From an uncultured Oceanospirillales bacterium (GTDB lineage: Bacteria > Pseudomonadota > Gammaproteobacteria > Pseudomonadales > Litorivicinaceae), in NCBI GenBank assembly GCA_913061245.1, contig CAJXTO010000084.1:1-6611 (forward strand): a stretch of 6,611 nt of DNA, written 5' to 3'. The position numbers and the translations under genes were made by a program. Positions 1 to 6,535 of this stretch are shown piece after piece; position 1 is the stretch's first letter; each line of letters starts with the position of its first letter. The notes below the pieces were generated by a model, which did not search any database, was not told the origin of the DNA, and saw only the letters and a list, made by a program, of their open reading frames with translations.

Positions 1-26
1 CGTCCTATGCGGAGCAAAATCTGTAA
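1..26 (+). CDS. possible 3' end of an upstream gene (partial)
   Basis: In the same frame as the following glycosyltransferase, the first bases read as seven codons (S-Y-A-E-Q-N-L) and then TAA at 24-26, directly followed by the GTG start at 27. This would fit the tail of an upstream gene in the same operon with zero spacing. With only seven codons no product can be named, and an open run this short can occur by chance. The TAA does prove that the next gene cannot start further left. Confidence 0.25.
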
Positions 27-1487
27 GTGCGCATTTGGATACTTTGTCTTGGTTTCATAGGCCTTGTGGCCTTGAGCATGGTTGCTGTTCCTGTTCATTT
101 CGATGAGGCGCAGTACACCACTTGGCTTGCACACCAAGATTTAAGCTATCAAACAAAAGGTCCACTTGTAACCGCTGTTCAATCGGCCACCCACGGTCTT
201 GAGTTTCTACCCCAAATTGTTCAGGTGCGTTTACCTGCTTGGGTGGCTTGGTTCTTCTCTGGACTGTTACTCGTCTGGCTTGGTCGTTTGGCTGGATTTG
301 ATCAGGAGGCTTCGCGTCGTCTACTGATTCTTTTTGTGACGAGTCCGATGTTATTTGCTTTGGGCATGGTACACACCACCGATATTTGGTTGTTGTTTTT
401 CATGCTGTTAGCCCTCTGTGCATTTGCCTCGATCTTGCATTGTCGCCCGAATGAACAAACAGAACTGTGGTGGTTGTTAATGGGTGCTGCACTCGGATTT
501 GGTGCGCTGGCTAAGTTATCGATTGCCTTAGTTCCTTTGTCGATTATCCCGTGGATCATCGTAAGAACACCGCGGCTGATATTTACTCCGGGACCTTATT
601 TAGGGGCCCTGTTATGTGGTTTTGTGATGACGCCATGGGTCCTTTGGAATATGGATCACGACTTCGCACACCTCTCTCATGAGTTCGGTCATGTGAATTC
701 AGATAACGACAGTATTTTGCACGCGATCGATTGGATTCCAGTTCTGTTGATTGCTGCGATTCCCGTGATGCTACTGTCTTTGTTTGGTGGGTTGCGAGCG
801 CGCTTCGATGATTTCGTTAGCGAGCGTGAAGAAGCAGTCCGCGACATGCTGCGATTCAGTTTCGGTGTATTGATTGTTCTATTCATCATCAAGGGCTTGA
901 TGGGTGAAGTCTTGATCAATTGGACGCTACCGATGGTCCCCGTTCTTCTGATGATTTTTGCCATGCGGATGCGTTGGTCGCCTGCGAGTACTCTGATTGC
1001 TGGAGGTGTTCAAATCGCGATCCTCGTTGTTTTGATTTATCCCTATGCTGTGGGTCTCAGCATGAAGCAAGATCCATTTCAAAAAATTCGAGGCTGGGAT
1101 CGTGTTGTTGAGGATGCTGCCCGACTCACTGGGCCGACGGATATCGTGACGACGGATCATTACTCGACTCAAGCGTGGGCACTCTATTTTTGGCCGTCTG
1201 ATCGAGACGGGGTTGATCGGTATGCATCGCCGCAGGGGCAGGTCGTTCCCTCGACGACGCGTCGCCGGAATCAATACGATAATTGGAATGTCCTGTCAGA
1301 GCCTGCGGCGTCTTTGGTGCATATCGGGCAATATTCTGAAGACTTAGCAAGACGCTGCTTGGACTTCAATGAGCTCGGTAGCGTGTCGCAAGTGATGCCT
1401 GATGGAACGATCCGCTCAACGTTGAACGTCTATCGGTGTGTCGGCTTTAGTCCTGAACCTGCTTGGCCTTCAATCAATCAGCATTAA
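27..1487 (+). CDS. GT39-family (ArnT/PMT-like) membrane glycosyltransferase
   Basis: This is a 486-residue polytopic inner-membrane protein of the GT39/ArnT-like family, which transfers sugars from polyprenyl-phosphate carriers to acceptors on the periplasmic side. Seen directly: a first membrane segment at about 3-22, then the periplasmic-loop motif HFDEAQY (residues 24-30, acidic pair D26-E27), typical of the catalytic first loop of the family. A conserved VRLPAW lies near 67-72, a second acidic site TTD at 117-119, and about ten further hydrophobic segments run to residue 340. From about 350 there is a soluble C-terminal domain with DHYSTQAWALYFWP and an R-x-NQYDNW motif. It is shorter than ArnT (about 550 residues). 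The GTG start is forced by the stop codon directly before it; a GGAG at 11-14 lies 12 bases upstream, rather far. The donor and acceptor cannot be told; lipid A, another glycolipid or a protein are all possible. Confidence 0.85.
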   Translation: MRIWILCLGFIGLVALSMVAVPVHFDEAQYTTWLAHQDLSYQTKGPLVTAVQSATHGLEFLPQIVQVRLPAWVAWFFSGLLLVWLGRLAGFDQEASRRLLILFVTSPMLFALGMVHTTDIWLLFFMLLALCAFASILHCRPNEQTELWWLLMGAALGFGALAKLSIALVPLSIIPWIIVRTPRLIFTPGPYLGALLCGFVMTPWVLWNMDHDFAHLSHEFGHVNSDNDSILHAIDWIPVLLIAAIPVMLLSLFGGLRARFDDFVSEREEAVRDMLRFSFGVLIVLFIIKGLMGEVLINWTLPMVPVLLMIFAMRMRWSPASTLIAGGVQIAILVVLIYPYAVGLSMKQDPFQKIRGWDRVVEDAARLTGPTDIVTTDHYSTQAWALYFWPSDRDGVDRYASPQGQVVPSTTRRRNQYDNWNVLSEPAASLVHIGQYSEDLARRCLDFNELGSVSQVMPDGTIRSTLNVYRCVGFSPEPAWPSINQH

Positions 1488-1909
1488 TGCGTCATTAAAC
1501 ACAGCGTCTGCGCACTGACATCGCGTCGCGGATATCTGTTGAACTCAATACAAGGCACATGGTTTCGGGGGCGTGCTGTGATCCCATGCTGTGGATTGCG
1601 AATAACGATCTGTCTGACAAGATCAATCATCAGGAAGTCCTTGTGATCTGGCCTGAAAAGGATCGGTTTTGAGGAGAGTATTGGCATCAAGCGCTCGATG
1701 AGTGGTTGCAGTGTGTTCGGATGCCCCGTCTGTTCATAGGCGTGAATGAGCGCCATGATGGTTTCATTTCCTAGAAATACCGCTTCAGTCAGCGGATTCA
1801 GTTCGAAGGGCCCTGTTGTTAAGCGGCTACTACAGAGGATGCAAAGTAGACGCTTGGTTGGATTTTGACAGATGAGGCAGTTCCGCTCGTAAAGTTTTTT
1901 GACTTTCAT
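1484..1909 (-). CDS. short ComF-like zinc-ribbon protein lacking a phosphoribosyltransferase domain
   Basis: This is a 141-residue protein. The N terminus has a four-cysteine zinc ribbon, C11-x2-C14 and C23-x2-C26, of the kind that opens ComF/GntX-family proteins. It is followed by a segment (about 44-78, with GNETIMALIHAYEQTG) resembling the stretch after the ribbon in ComF. Normal ComF proteins have about 230 residues and a C-terminal phosphoribosyltransferase fold with a PVP...RGFNQ motif and a hydrophobic-DD PRPP loop; neither is visible here. The C-terminal 60 residues (rich in Arg, with RNHVPCIEFNRYPRRD) are not recognised. The ATG at 1909 is preceded by an in-frame TAA; a GGAGG (complement of 1923-1927) lies 13 bases upstream. 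The stop shares bases with the stop of the convergent glycosyltransferase. It is either a truncated ComF or a reduced relative; the comF assignment is tentative, but a real coding sequence is likely because it fills the only gap between two sure genes. Confidence 0.6.
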   Translation of the reverse strand: MKVKKLYERNCLICQNPTKRLLCILCSSRLTTGPFELNPLTEAVFLGNETIMALIHAYEQTGHPNTLQPLIERLMPILSSKPILFRPDHKDFLMIDLVRQIVIRNPQHGITARPRNHVPCIEFNRYPRRDVSAQTLCLMTH

Positions 1910-1913
1910 TTAA

Positions 1914-1942
1914 TTGACGAGCCCTCCAATTTCCTCTTCAAT
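1914..1942 (+). promoter_or_regulatory. candidate sigma70 promoter for bioY
   Basis: TTGACG (1914-1919, five of six matches to the -35 consensus) is separated by exactly 17 bases from TTCAAT (1937-1942, four of six matches to the -10). Transcription would start near 1949, giving a leader of about 27 bases before the chosen bioY start. It lies in the divergent gap between the zinc-ribbon gene and bioY. No BirA-type or BioR-type palindrome was seen by eye around it. Confidence 0.5.
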
Positions 1943-1962
1943 GCGCTCAAAGAATTTGTTTT

Positions 1963-1968
1963 AGAAGG
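1963..1968 (+). promoter_or_regulatory. ribosome binding site that sets the bioY start
   Basis: AGAAGG at 1963-1968 ends 7 bases before the ATG at 1976 but only 1 base before the in-frame ATG at 1970. This favours 1976. The long open frame continues upstream to 1865, but that part would overlap the divergent zinc-ribbon gene and the promoter, and it adds a polar stretch not expected in BioY. Confidence 0.6.
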
Positions 1969-1975
1969 TATGAGT

Positions 1976-2563
1976 ATGTTGCAAGCGAACCGTTTGGTAT
2001 TGATTGATGCACTTTTGGACAGGGGTAACAGTCAGTTCCGCACACTGTTTTTGGTTTTGGCCGGCTCTTTGTTGTTAACAGTGTCAGCAAAGGTTCAGGT
2101 TCCCTTTTATCCAGTACCGATGACGCTTCAAACATTAGTGGTGTTGTTGATTGGTGTTGCGTTTGGCTGGCGCATGGGTTTTGCGACAGTGCTCGCCTAT
2201 CTTGCGCAAGGTGCAATGGGCTTGCCTGTTTTTGCAGGAACTCCTGAAAAAGGATTGGGCCTTTTGTATATGGCAGGTCCTACCGGTGGTTATTTGGTTG
2301 GTTTTGCGCTCGCGGCAGCAACAACAGGTTGGTTGGCTGAGCGTGGTTTAGATCGCACCGCTATCGGCACGGCGATCGCGATGGTCGCTGGTAATGTTGT
2401 GATCTACGCGTGCGGTCTCGTTTGGTTGTCGAACTTCGTCGGCATGGAAAAGGCAGTGACTTTCGGCATGGCGCCATTTTTATTTGGTGATCTTGTGAAG
2501 ATTGCGTTGGCGACAGTCACACTTCCAATGATTTGGAAGTTTTTAAACCGTCACCAACTGTGA
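1976..2563 (+). CDS. bioY: biotin transporter BioY (ECF S component)
   Basis: This is a 195-residue integral membrane protein of the BioY family, the high-affinity biotin-binding S component of energy-coupling-factor transporters. Seen directly: about six hydrophobic segments (roughly 22-39, 50-66, 68-84, 103-120, 130-152 and 168-188). The family pattern VPFYPVPMTLQTLVVLL (42-58), LAYLAQGAMGLPVFAG (73-88) and GPTGGYLVGF (101-110) is present, matching the biotin-site region of known BioY proteins. The length is normal. The start at 1976 is chosen from the spacing of the ribosome binding site; 1970 would add two residues. No bioM or bioN (ATPase and T component) lies in this window, so it either works alone or shares an energising module encoded elsewhere. 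It is divergent from the ComF-like gene and convergent with the adenosine kinase gene. Confidence 0.95.
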   Translation: MLQANRLVLIDALLDRGNSQFRTLFLVLAGSLLLTVSAKVQVPFYPVPMTLQTLVVLLIGVAFGWRMGFATVLAYLAQGAMGLPVFAGTPEKGLGLLYMAGPTGGYLVGFALAAATTGWLAERGLDRTAIGTAIAMVAGNVVIYACGLVWLSNFVGMEKAVTFGMAPFLFGDLVKIALATVTLPMIWKFLNRHQL

Positions 2564-2568
2564 TGACC

Positions 2569-2591
2569 GAGGCGACTTATTGAGTCGCCTC
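2569..2591. terminator. hairpin between convergent bioY and adenosine kinase genes
   Basis: This is a perfect 9-bp inverted repeat, GAGGCGACT (2569-2577) and AGTCGCCTC (2583-2591), with a 5-base loop. It begins 5 bases after the bioY stop. Its right arm lies within the last codons of the kinase gene, and the kinase stop codon (2577-2579) spans the left-arm end and the loop. Its position and GC-rich stem suggest a two-way terminator, but neither strand shows the usual run of U after the stem, so termination efficiency is uncertain. Confidence 0.5.
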
Positions 2592-3581
2592 AAACTCCTC
2601 AAGTAATACAGCATGGCTCGCAAGACCAAGACGCGGGCCATATTGTGTGATCAGATAGCCTGACGCATGCACTCCAAAGCGTGCTGATTTCTCAAAATCC
2701 CAACCGCTCGATAGCCCGTACAAGAAAGCGCCTGCGAACATATCGCCTGCACCATTTGTATCGACTGGTGTGACCACGCGACCAGGAACATCAAAGCGCT
2801 GTGTTCCATCAAATACAGATGCGCCATCTTTACCGCGAGTACAGACCCATTGGGTTGCTGTTGTTGATAATGCGGCTAACGCGTCCTCAATTGAATTCTT
2901 ACCCGTCCAAGTCATGGCCTCTTGTTCATTACAGAACAACAAATCAACGCCATCACCAACCATGTCGGCAACCTGATCTTTGAAGTAAGTGACCATGGCC
3001 GGATCTGAGAATGTGAGAGCCACTTGAATTCCGGCTTCTTTTGCAACCTGATGGGCTCTGACAGCTGCCTCGCGCGCTTTATCTGAGCTTGCCAAGTAGC
3101 CTTCGATGTAGAGCATATTCGATGCTTTTAAGGCCGCTTCATCAATCTCATGGGCGCCCAAATCACCTGTGATACCGAGGAATGTATTCATGGTGCGTTC
3201 GGCATCGTCGGTCACCATCACTAGGCATCGTCCAGTCGTTCCTGGTTCACGAATCTGGTCGAGATTAGTGGCAACGCCTGAGTCGACAAGGTCCTGGTGA
3301 TAGAAGGCACCAAGTTCATCGTCAGCGACTTTGCAGCTATAAAACACTTTGGAACCAAAGTTGGCTGCTGCGATTAATGAGTTCGCAGCAGACCCACCGG
3401 AGGCCTGCTTCTTCAAGTCACCACGGTCACGCAGTTCTTCTTCAAGTGCGGCCAGTTGCGCATCGTCGATCAAGGTCATCATGCCTTTCTCGACACCAAG
3501 CGCTGTCAATAGGTCGTCAGAAACGTGGTACTCGGTATCGACAAGTGCGTTACCGAGTCCATAGAGATCAAATTGAGCCAT
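2577..3581 (-). CDS. PfkB-family adenosine kinase
   Basis: This is a 334-residue ribokinase/PfkB-family sugar kinase of the type annotated as adenosine kinase in gammaproteobacteria; it would phosphorylate adenosine (or a related nucleoside or sugar) with ATP in the cytoplasm. Seen directly: the N-terminal YGLGNALVD (7-15), the substrate-side glycine motif SGGSAAN (61-67) and AERTMNTFLGIT (127-138). SDPAMV (192-197), the NEQEAMTWTG stretch (218-227) and the PfkB signature DTNGAGD (274-280) follow, with D280 as the expected catalytic base, then QYGPRL near the end. The ATG at 3581 is chosen because AAGG (complement of 3589-3592) lies 7 bases upstream; an earlier in-frame start at 3608 would sit inside the aminotransferase gene. 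The start overlaps the aminotransferase stop by one base (TAATG), so translation is probably coupled. The substrate is known from family similarity only; other nucleosides are possible. Confidence 0.88.
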   Translation of the reverse strand: MAQFDLYGLGNALVDTEYHVSDDLLTALGVEKGMMTLIDDAQLAALEEELRDRGDLKKQASGGSAANSLIAAANFGSKVFYSCKVADDELGAFYHQDLVDSGVATNLDQIREPGTTGRCLVMVTDDAERTMNTFLGITGDLGAHEIDEAALKASNMLYIEGYLASSDKAREAAVRAHQVAKEAGIQVALTFSDPAMVTYFKDQVADMVGDGVDLLFCNEQEAMTWTGKNSIEDALAALSTTATQWVCTRGKDGASVFDGTQRFDVPGRVVTPVDTNGAGDMFAGAFLYGLSSGWDFEKSARFGVHASGYLITQYGPRLGLASHAVLLEEFEATQ

Positions 3582-4768
3582 TAAAGAACCTTGGCAATCG
3601 CGTCGCACAGTGGATCAATATTGGCAGGCGTAATACCGGCAACATTAATTCGTCCTGAGCCGACGATGTAAATGTGATTATCAGCGCGTAGTTTTAATAC
3701 CTGCTCTTGGGTAAGGCCTGAGAAACTAAACATGCCTTTCTGATGATTAATGAAATCAAAATCCACAGCCTGCTGCCGATCTGCCATCCCTTGGACGAAC
3801 GCGTGGCGCATTTCTTTGATCCGGGCGCGCATGTCAGCAAGTTCTTGGATCCAGAGTGCCTTGAGCGTTGCATCACCTAGGATCGTCGCAACGATTTTTC
3901 CGCCGTGAGCTGGTGGGCTTGAATAGATTGCTCGGATCGCTGCTTGAACGTGACTGAATGCGTTGACTGCATCATTGGCTGTTTCTTCGACAACTGTGAT
4001 CGCACCGATCCGCTCATTGTAGAGACCAAAATTCTTTGAGTAGGAGCTCGCAACCAAGACTGCTAGGCCTGCATCTAACAACACATGCAGTCCAGCGCGA
4101 TCTTCTTCTAAGCCTTCGCCGAACCCTTGATATGCAAAGTCGACAAGGCAGATCAGCTTCTTGGCTTTTGCTTGAGCGGCGATTGCTTCCCATGCCGCCT
4201 GATCAAGATCGATACCTGATGGGTTATGGCAGCATCCATGCAGGATAACAACATCGCCTTCAGAGACTCCCTCAAGATCCGCCATAAAGCCCTCACCATC
4301 GAGCCCTTGTGAGGCCTTGTCATAGTAGCGATAGTCTTTGACAGGGAATCCAGCGGCTTCAAAAATCGCCCGATGGTTTGCCCAGCTTGGGTTTGAGATC
4401 CAGACAGTCGCCTTTGGCGCTGCACGCAGAAGGAAGTCAGCGGCGACACGCAATGCGCCCGTTCCACCAGGTGTTTGTGCTGTCTTCGCGCGACCATCTT
4501 TGATAATTGAGTGACCTGCTCCGAACAGGAGTTCTTGAGTGTAGGTTGCCACTTCTGGAACACCTGGAATCGATAGGTAGCTTTTACTCGTTTCTGTTTC
4601 CAAGAGACGCGTTTCTGCCTGGGTGACTGCCTTCAGAATTGGAGTCTTGCCTGTCGCATCCTGATACACACCGACACCTAAGTTAATTTTGTCGGGATGG
4701 GTATCTGCTTTAAATGTTTCAGTTAAGCCAAGGATTGGATCGGCAGGGGCCAAGTCGAGTTGGAACAT
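3581..4768 (-). CDS. aspC: aspartate/aromatic amino acid aminotransferase (class I, PLP)
   Basis: This is a 395-residue aminotransferase of subgroup I-alpha, close to E. coli AspC (396 residues). It moves the amino group between aspartate or glutamate and 2-oxo acids, and such enzymes often also act on aromatic substrates. Seen directly: APADPILGL (7-15), AQTPGGTGALRVAADF (97-112) and NPSW with W128. CCHNPSG has N182, VDFAYQGF has D210 and Y213, and SSYSKNFGLYNERIGA has the PLP lysine K245 and phosphate-binding R253. R279 in AIRAIYSSPP matches the arginine that binds the distal carboxylate, and R373 in SGRINVAG binds the alpha-carboxylate. These map at a constant offset of 13 from pig-numbered sites. 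The ATG at 4768 is preferred: GGAG (complement of 4777-4780) lies 8 bases upstream, and the GTG at 4777 overlaps that site. Motifs favour AspC over TyrB, but dual specificity is likely. Confidence 0.93.
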   Translation of the reverse strand: MFQLDLAPADPILGLTETFKADTHPDKINLGVGVYQDATGKTPILKAVTQAETRLLETETSKSYLSIPGVPEVATYTQELLFGAGHSIIKDGRAKTAQTPGGTGALRVAADFLLRAAPKATVWISNPSWANHRAIFEAAGFPVKDYRYYDKASQGLDGEGFMADLEGVSEGDVVILHGCCHNPSGIDLDQAAWEAIAAQAKAKKLICLVDFAYQGFGEGLEEDRAGLHVLLDAGLAVLVASSYSKNFGLYNERIGAITVVEETANDAVNAFSHVQAAIRAIYSSPPAHGGKIVATILGDATLKALWIQELADMRARIKEMRHAFVQGMADRQQAVDFDFINHQKGMFSFSGLTQEQVLKLRADNHIYIVGSGRINVAGITPANIDPLCDAIAKVL

Positions 4769-4805
4769 TGAAGTCACTCCAGAGACGTCATTCAGGAAAG
4801 GCGGG

Positions 4806-4814
4806 ATTGTCGCA
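4806..4814 (-). promoter_or_regulatory. weak extended -10 candidate upstream of aspC
   Basis: On the minus strand TGCGACAAT (complement of 4806-4814) looks like an extended -10 element (TGn plus a four-of-six -10 hexamer) in the 74-base gap between cmoB and aspC. No good -35 lies at the right distance. A 10-bp palindrome GTTTTAAAAC (4822-4831) sits just upstream of it on that strand. It could give aspC and the kinase their own promoter, but read-through from cmoAB is equally possible. I see nothing else in this gap. Confidence 0.22.
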
Positions 4815-4842
4815 CAGTTTGGTTTTAAAACGCGAGATCGAC

Positions 4843-5799
4843 TCAGGTCTGAGGGAGCTCTGCACGGAGTGCTGCCCGTGTCGGCCGTTGTAATCCTTCG
4901 ATGGTGAGTGCGTTATTGTTTGGATCGATGGCATGTTCAAATGACTCAAACTGCATCCAGTCGGTTTTGCGTTGTTCTTCAGTCGTTGTGACTGACACAT
5001 CGAGACACTCGATTGATTCAAAGCCGACGCGTTCGAGCCAGCGCGATAACGCTGCAACCGAAGGAAGGAACCACACATTATTCATCCGGGCGTAACGATC
5101 CGGTGGAACCAAACAGGTGGTCTCATCACCATCAACAACCAAGGTTTCTAAAATCAGCTGACCGCCCGGCTTGATCCATCGTTTGAGTTGCTCAAGATGA
5201 TTGATCGGATCCTTTCGGTGATACAGAACGCCCATCGAGAATACGGTGTCGAAATCGAGAATTCCTGCATCAAACTCTTCGAGTGTGACCGGAAGAGAGG
5301 CTGCTTTTGGGTGTCCGAGTAAACTTTTGATGGCTGCAAACTGACAATGGAATAAAACGCTTGGATCGATGCCGAGCACTTCGAGCGCACCCGCCTCGAG
5401 CATGCGCCAGAGGTGATAGCCAGACCCGGATCCGACATCTAAGACACGATGATTAGCGAGATTGATTTTTGTGTGCAAACGATCCCATTTCAAATCACTG
5501 CGCCATTCCGTATCGAGTTCGATTTGACCAAACTTGAAAGGACCTTTGCGCCAAGGCATCAAGCCTCGAAGCGCATGTTCAAGTTGTTGCTCTGAATCGT
5601 CTGGAATGCGATCAAGACCAACGGAGCGTCCCAGTGTTGCAGAGTCTGAGTTAATTTTTGGGATGCTTTGTAAAGCCTCTGACCACCGCTTTAAATCGCC
5701 ATGGCTAAGTCGCCGGTCAATGGTGGATTGATGTCGCGCGACGAGGTCGGATAGCCAGGGGAGATCTGGATGAGTCCAAGCATCATTAATACTGATCAT
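4843..5799 (-). CDS. cmoB: tRNA U34 carboxymethyltransferase CmoB
   Basis: This is a 318-residue enzyme (E. coli 323) that transfers a carboxymethyl group from carboxy-SAM to 5-hydroxyuridine at tRNA position 34, making cmo5U and releasing S-adenosylhomocysteine. Seen directly: an N-terminal helical region (1-80), then PWRKGPF with K85, and TEWRSDLKWDR with W99 and K104. The class I methyltransferase loop is LDVGSGSGYH (120-129) and the acidic ribose-binding residue is D145 in GIDPS. SMGVLYHRKDP contains M189 and Y193, and R308 lies in RPTRAAL near the C terminus. These match the carboxy-SAM contacts known in E. coli CmoB (K91, W105, K110, D152, M196, Y200, R315) at offsets of 6 to 7. The start overlaps the cmoA stop by four bases (ATGA) and lacks a strong ribosome binding site, so translation is probably coupled to cmoA. 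Confidence 0.97.
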   Translation of the reverse strand: MISINDAWTHPDLPWLSDLVARHQSTIDRRLSHGDLKRWSEALQSIPKINSDSATLGRSVGLDRIPDDSEQQLEHALRGLMPWRKGPFKFGQIELDTEWRSDLKWDRLHTKINLANHRVLDVGSGSGYHLWRMLEAGALEVLGIDPSVLFHCQFAAIKSLLGHPKAASLPVTLEEFDAGILDFDTVFSMGVLYHRKDPINHLEQLKRWIKPGGQLILETLVVDGDETTCLVPPDRYARMNNVWFLPSVAALSRWLERVGFESIECLDVSVTTTEEQRKTDWMQFESFEHAIDPNNNALTIEGLQRPTRAALRAELPQT

Positions 5800-6530
5800 G
5801 CGATGGCGATCCAGGCTTTGAAATTCAGACAGTGGAAGAATTCAGTGACTTCTTGAAATCCAACGCGAGTGAGTCTGTCGATGTGGGCCTCGGCTGTTTC
5901 TGGGATAAGCACGTTTTCGATGGCTTGGCGTTTTCCAGAGATTTCTAACTCCGAGTACCCGTTGGCGCGCTTGAAGTCTAAATGCAGCTCATTCAGTGTC
6001 TCTTGTGACTGCGCATCTTCCTGGATGATTTTTTCCGCCAGAATGAGGGCGCCGCCAGGGCAAAGCGCCTGGTGGATATCGCTTAATAGTTTTTCGCGTT
6101 GATTGTGCGGAATAAACTGCAGTGTGAAGTTGAGTGCGACAACAGAGCATGGCTCGAATGTCATCGTCGAAATATCGCTATATACCCAATCGATTGGCAA
6201 TGGATCCACCAAGCGATCGGATAATGTCGATTGTGCTTGGGCCAGCATGGCCTCCGAGTTGTCGACGGCGATAATGCGGCACCCTGCCGTCGTCACTTGG
6301 TTTGCAATTGCGAGTGTGGTCGCACCGAGCGAGCATCCTAGATCGTAAATGACTGTATTGGGTTGTGCGTAGCGCTTAGCGATGAGTCCGCTTGAACCAA
6401 TGACGTGTCCGTAGCCAGGGACGCTTCGGCGAATCATGTCGGGGAAGACTTGGGCAACCTTTTCATCAAAACGAAACCCACCCACCCCTGAAAACGGCGT
6501 TTGGAATAAGTTGTCTTCGCGGTCTGACAT
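5796..6530 (-). CDS. cmoA: carboxy-S-adenosyl-L-methionine synthase CmoA
   Basis: This is a 244-residue class I methyltransferase-fold enzyme (E. coli 247) that converts S-adenosylmethionine and prephenate into carboxy-SAM, releasing phenylpyruvate. Seen directly: the N-terminal FDEKVAQVFPDMIRRSVPGY with Y40, and YDLGCSLGATT with G65-C66-S67. VDNSEAM supplies D90-N91, LNFTLQFIP supplies N134, and SGKRQAIENVLIP supplies R201. All match the E. coli ligand contacts (Y39, 64-66, 89-90, N132, R199) at offsets of 1 to 2. The ATG at 6530 is chosen over a TTG at 6533, because GGAG (complement of 6536-6539) lies 5 bases before the ATG. It is the first gene of the minus-strand block and overlaps cmoB by four bases, as expected for two consecutive steps of one pathway. 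Confidence 0.97.
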   Translation of the reverse strand: MSDREDNLFQTPFSGVGGFRFDEKVAQVFPDMIRRSVPGYGHVIGSSGLIAKRYAQPNTVIYDLGCSLGATTLAIANQVTTAGCRIIAVDNSEAMLAQAQSTLSDRLVDPLPIDWVYSDISTMTFEPCSVVALNFTLQFIPHNQREKLLSDIHQALCPGGALILAEKIIQEDAQSQETLNELHLDFKRANGYSELEISGKRQAIENVLIPETAEAHIDRLTRVGFQEVTEFFHCLNFKAWIAIA

Positions 6531-6535
6531 CAAGA

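Noticed and set aside
927..1274. 115-codon open frame opposite the glycosyltransferase
   Set aside because: It is antisense to a well-supported gene, highly basic and Arg/Pro/Ser-rich, with no recognisable motif.
1865..1975. N-terminal extension of bioY to an ATG at 1865
   Set aside because: It would overlap the divergent zinc-ribbon gene and its start and the bioY promoter, lacks a fitting ribosome binding site, and adds 37 residues not seen in BioY proteins.
1910..1975. Possible BirA or BioR operator in front of bioY
   Set aside because: No long palindrome resembling TTGTAAAC...GTTTACAA or TTATCTATAA could be found by eye.
4153..4563. 136-codon open frame on the minus strand inside the aminotransferase gene
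   Set aside because: It lies wholly within the certain aspC-type gene on the same strand in another frame; its product is rich in Ser, Arg and Gln with no domain, as expected of a shadow frame.
4822..4831. Palindrome GTTTTAAAAC upstream of aspC as an operator
   Set aside because: It is a short AT-rich palindrome that can arise by chance, with no known matching regulator; kept only as a remark on the promoter candidate.
4842..4853. Short dyad CTCAG-GT-CTGAG over the cmoB stop
   Set aside because: A 2-base loop cannot form a normal hairpin and no U run follows; not called as a terminator.
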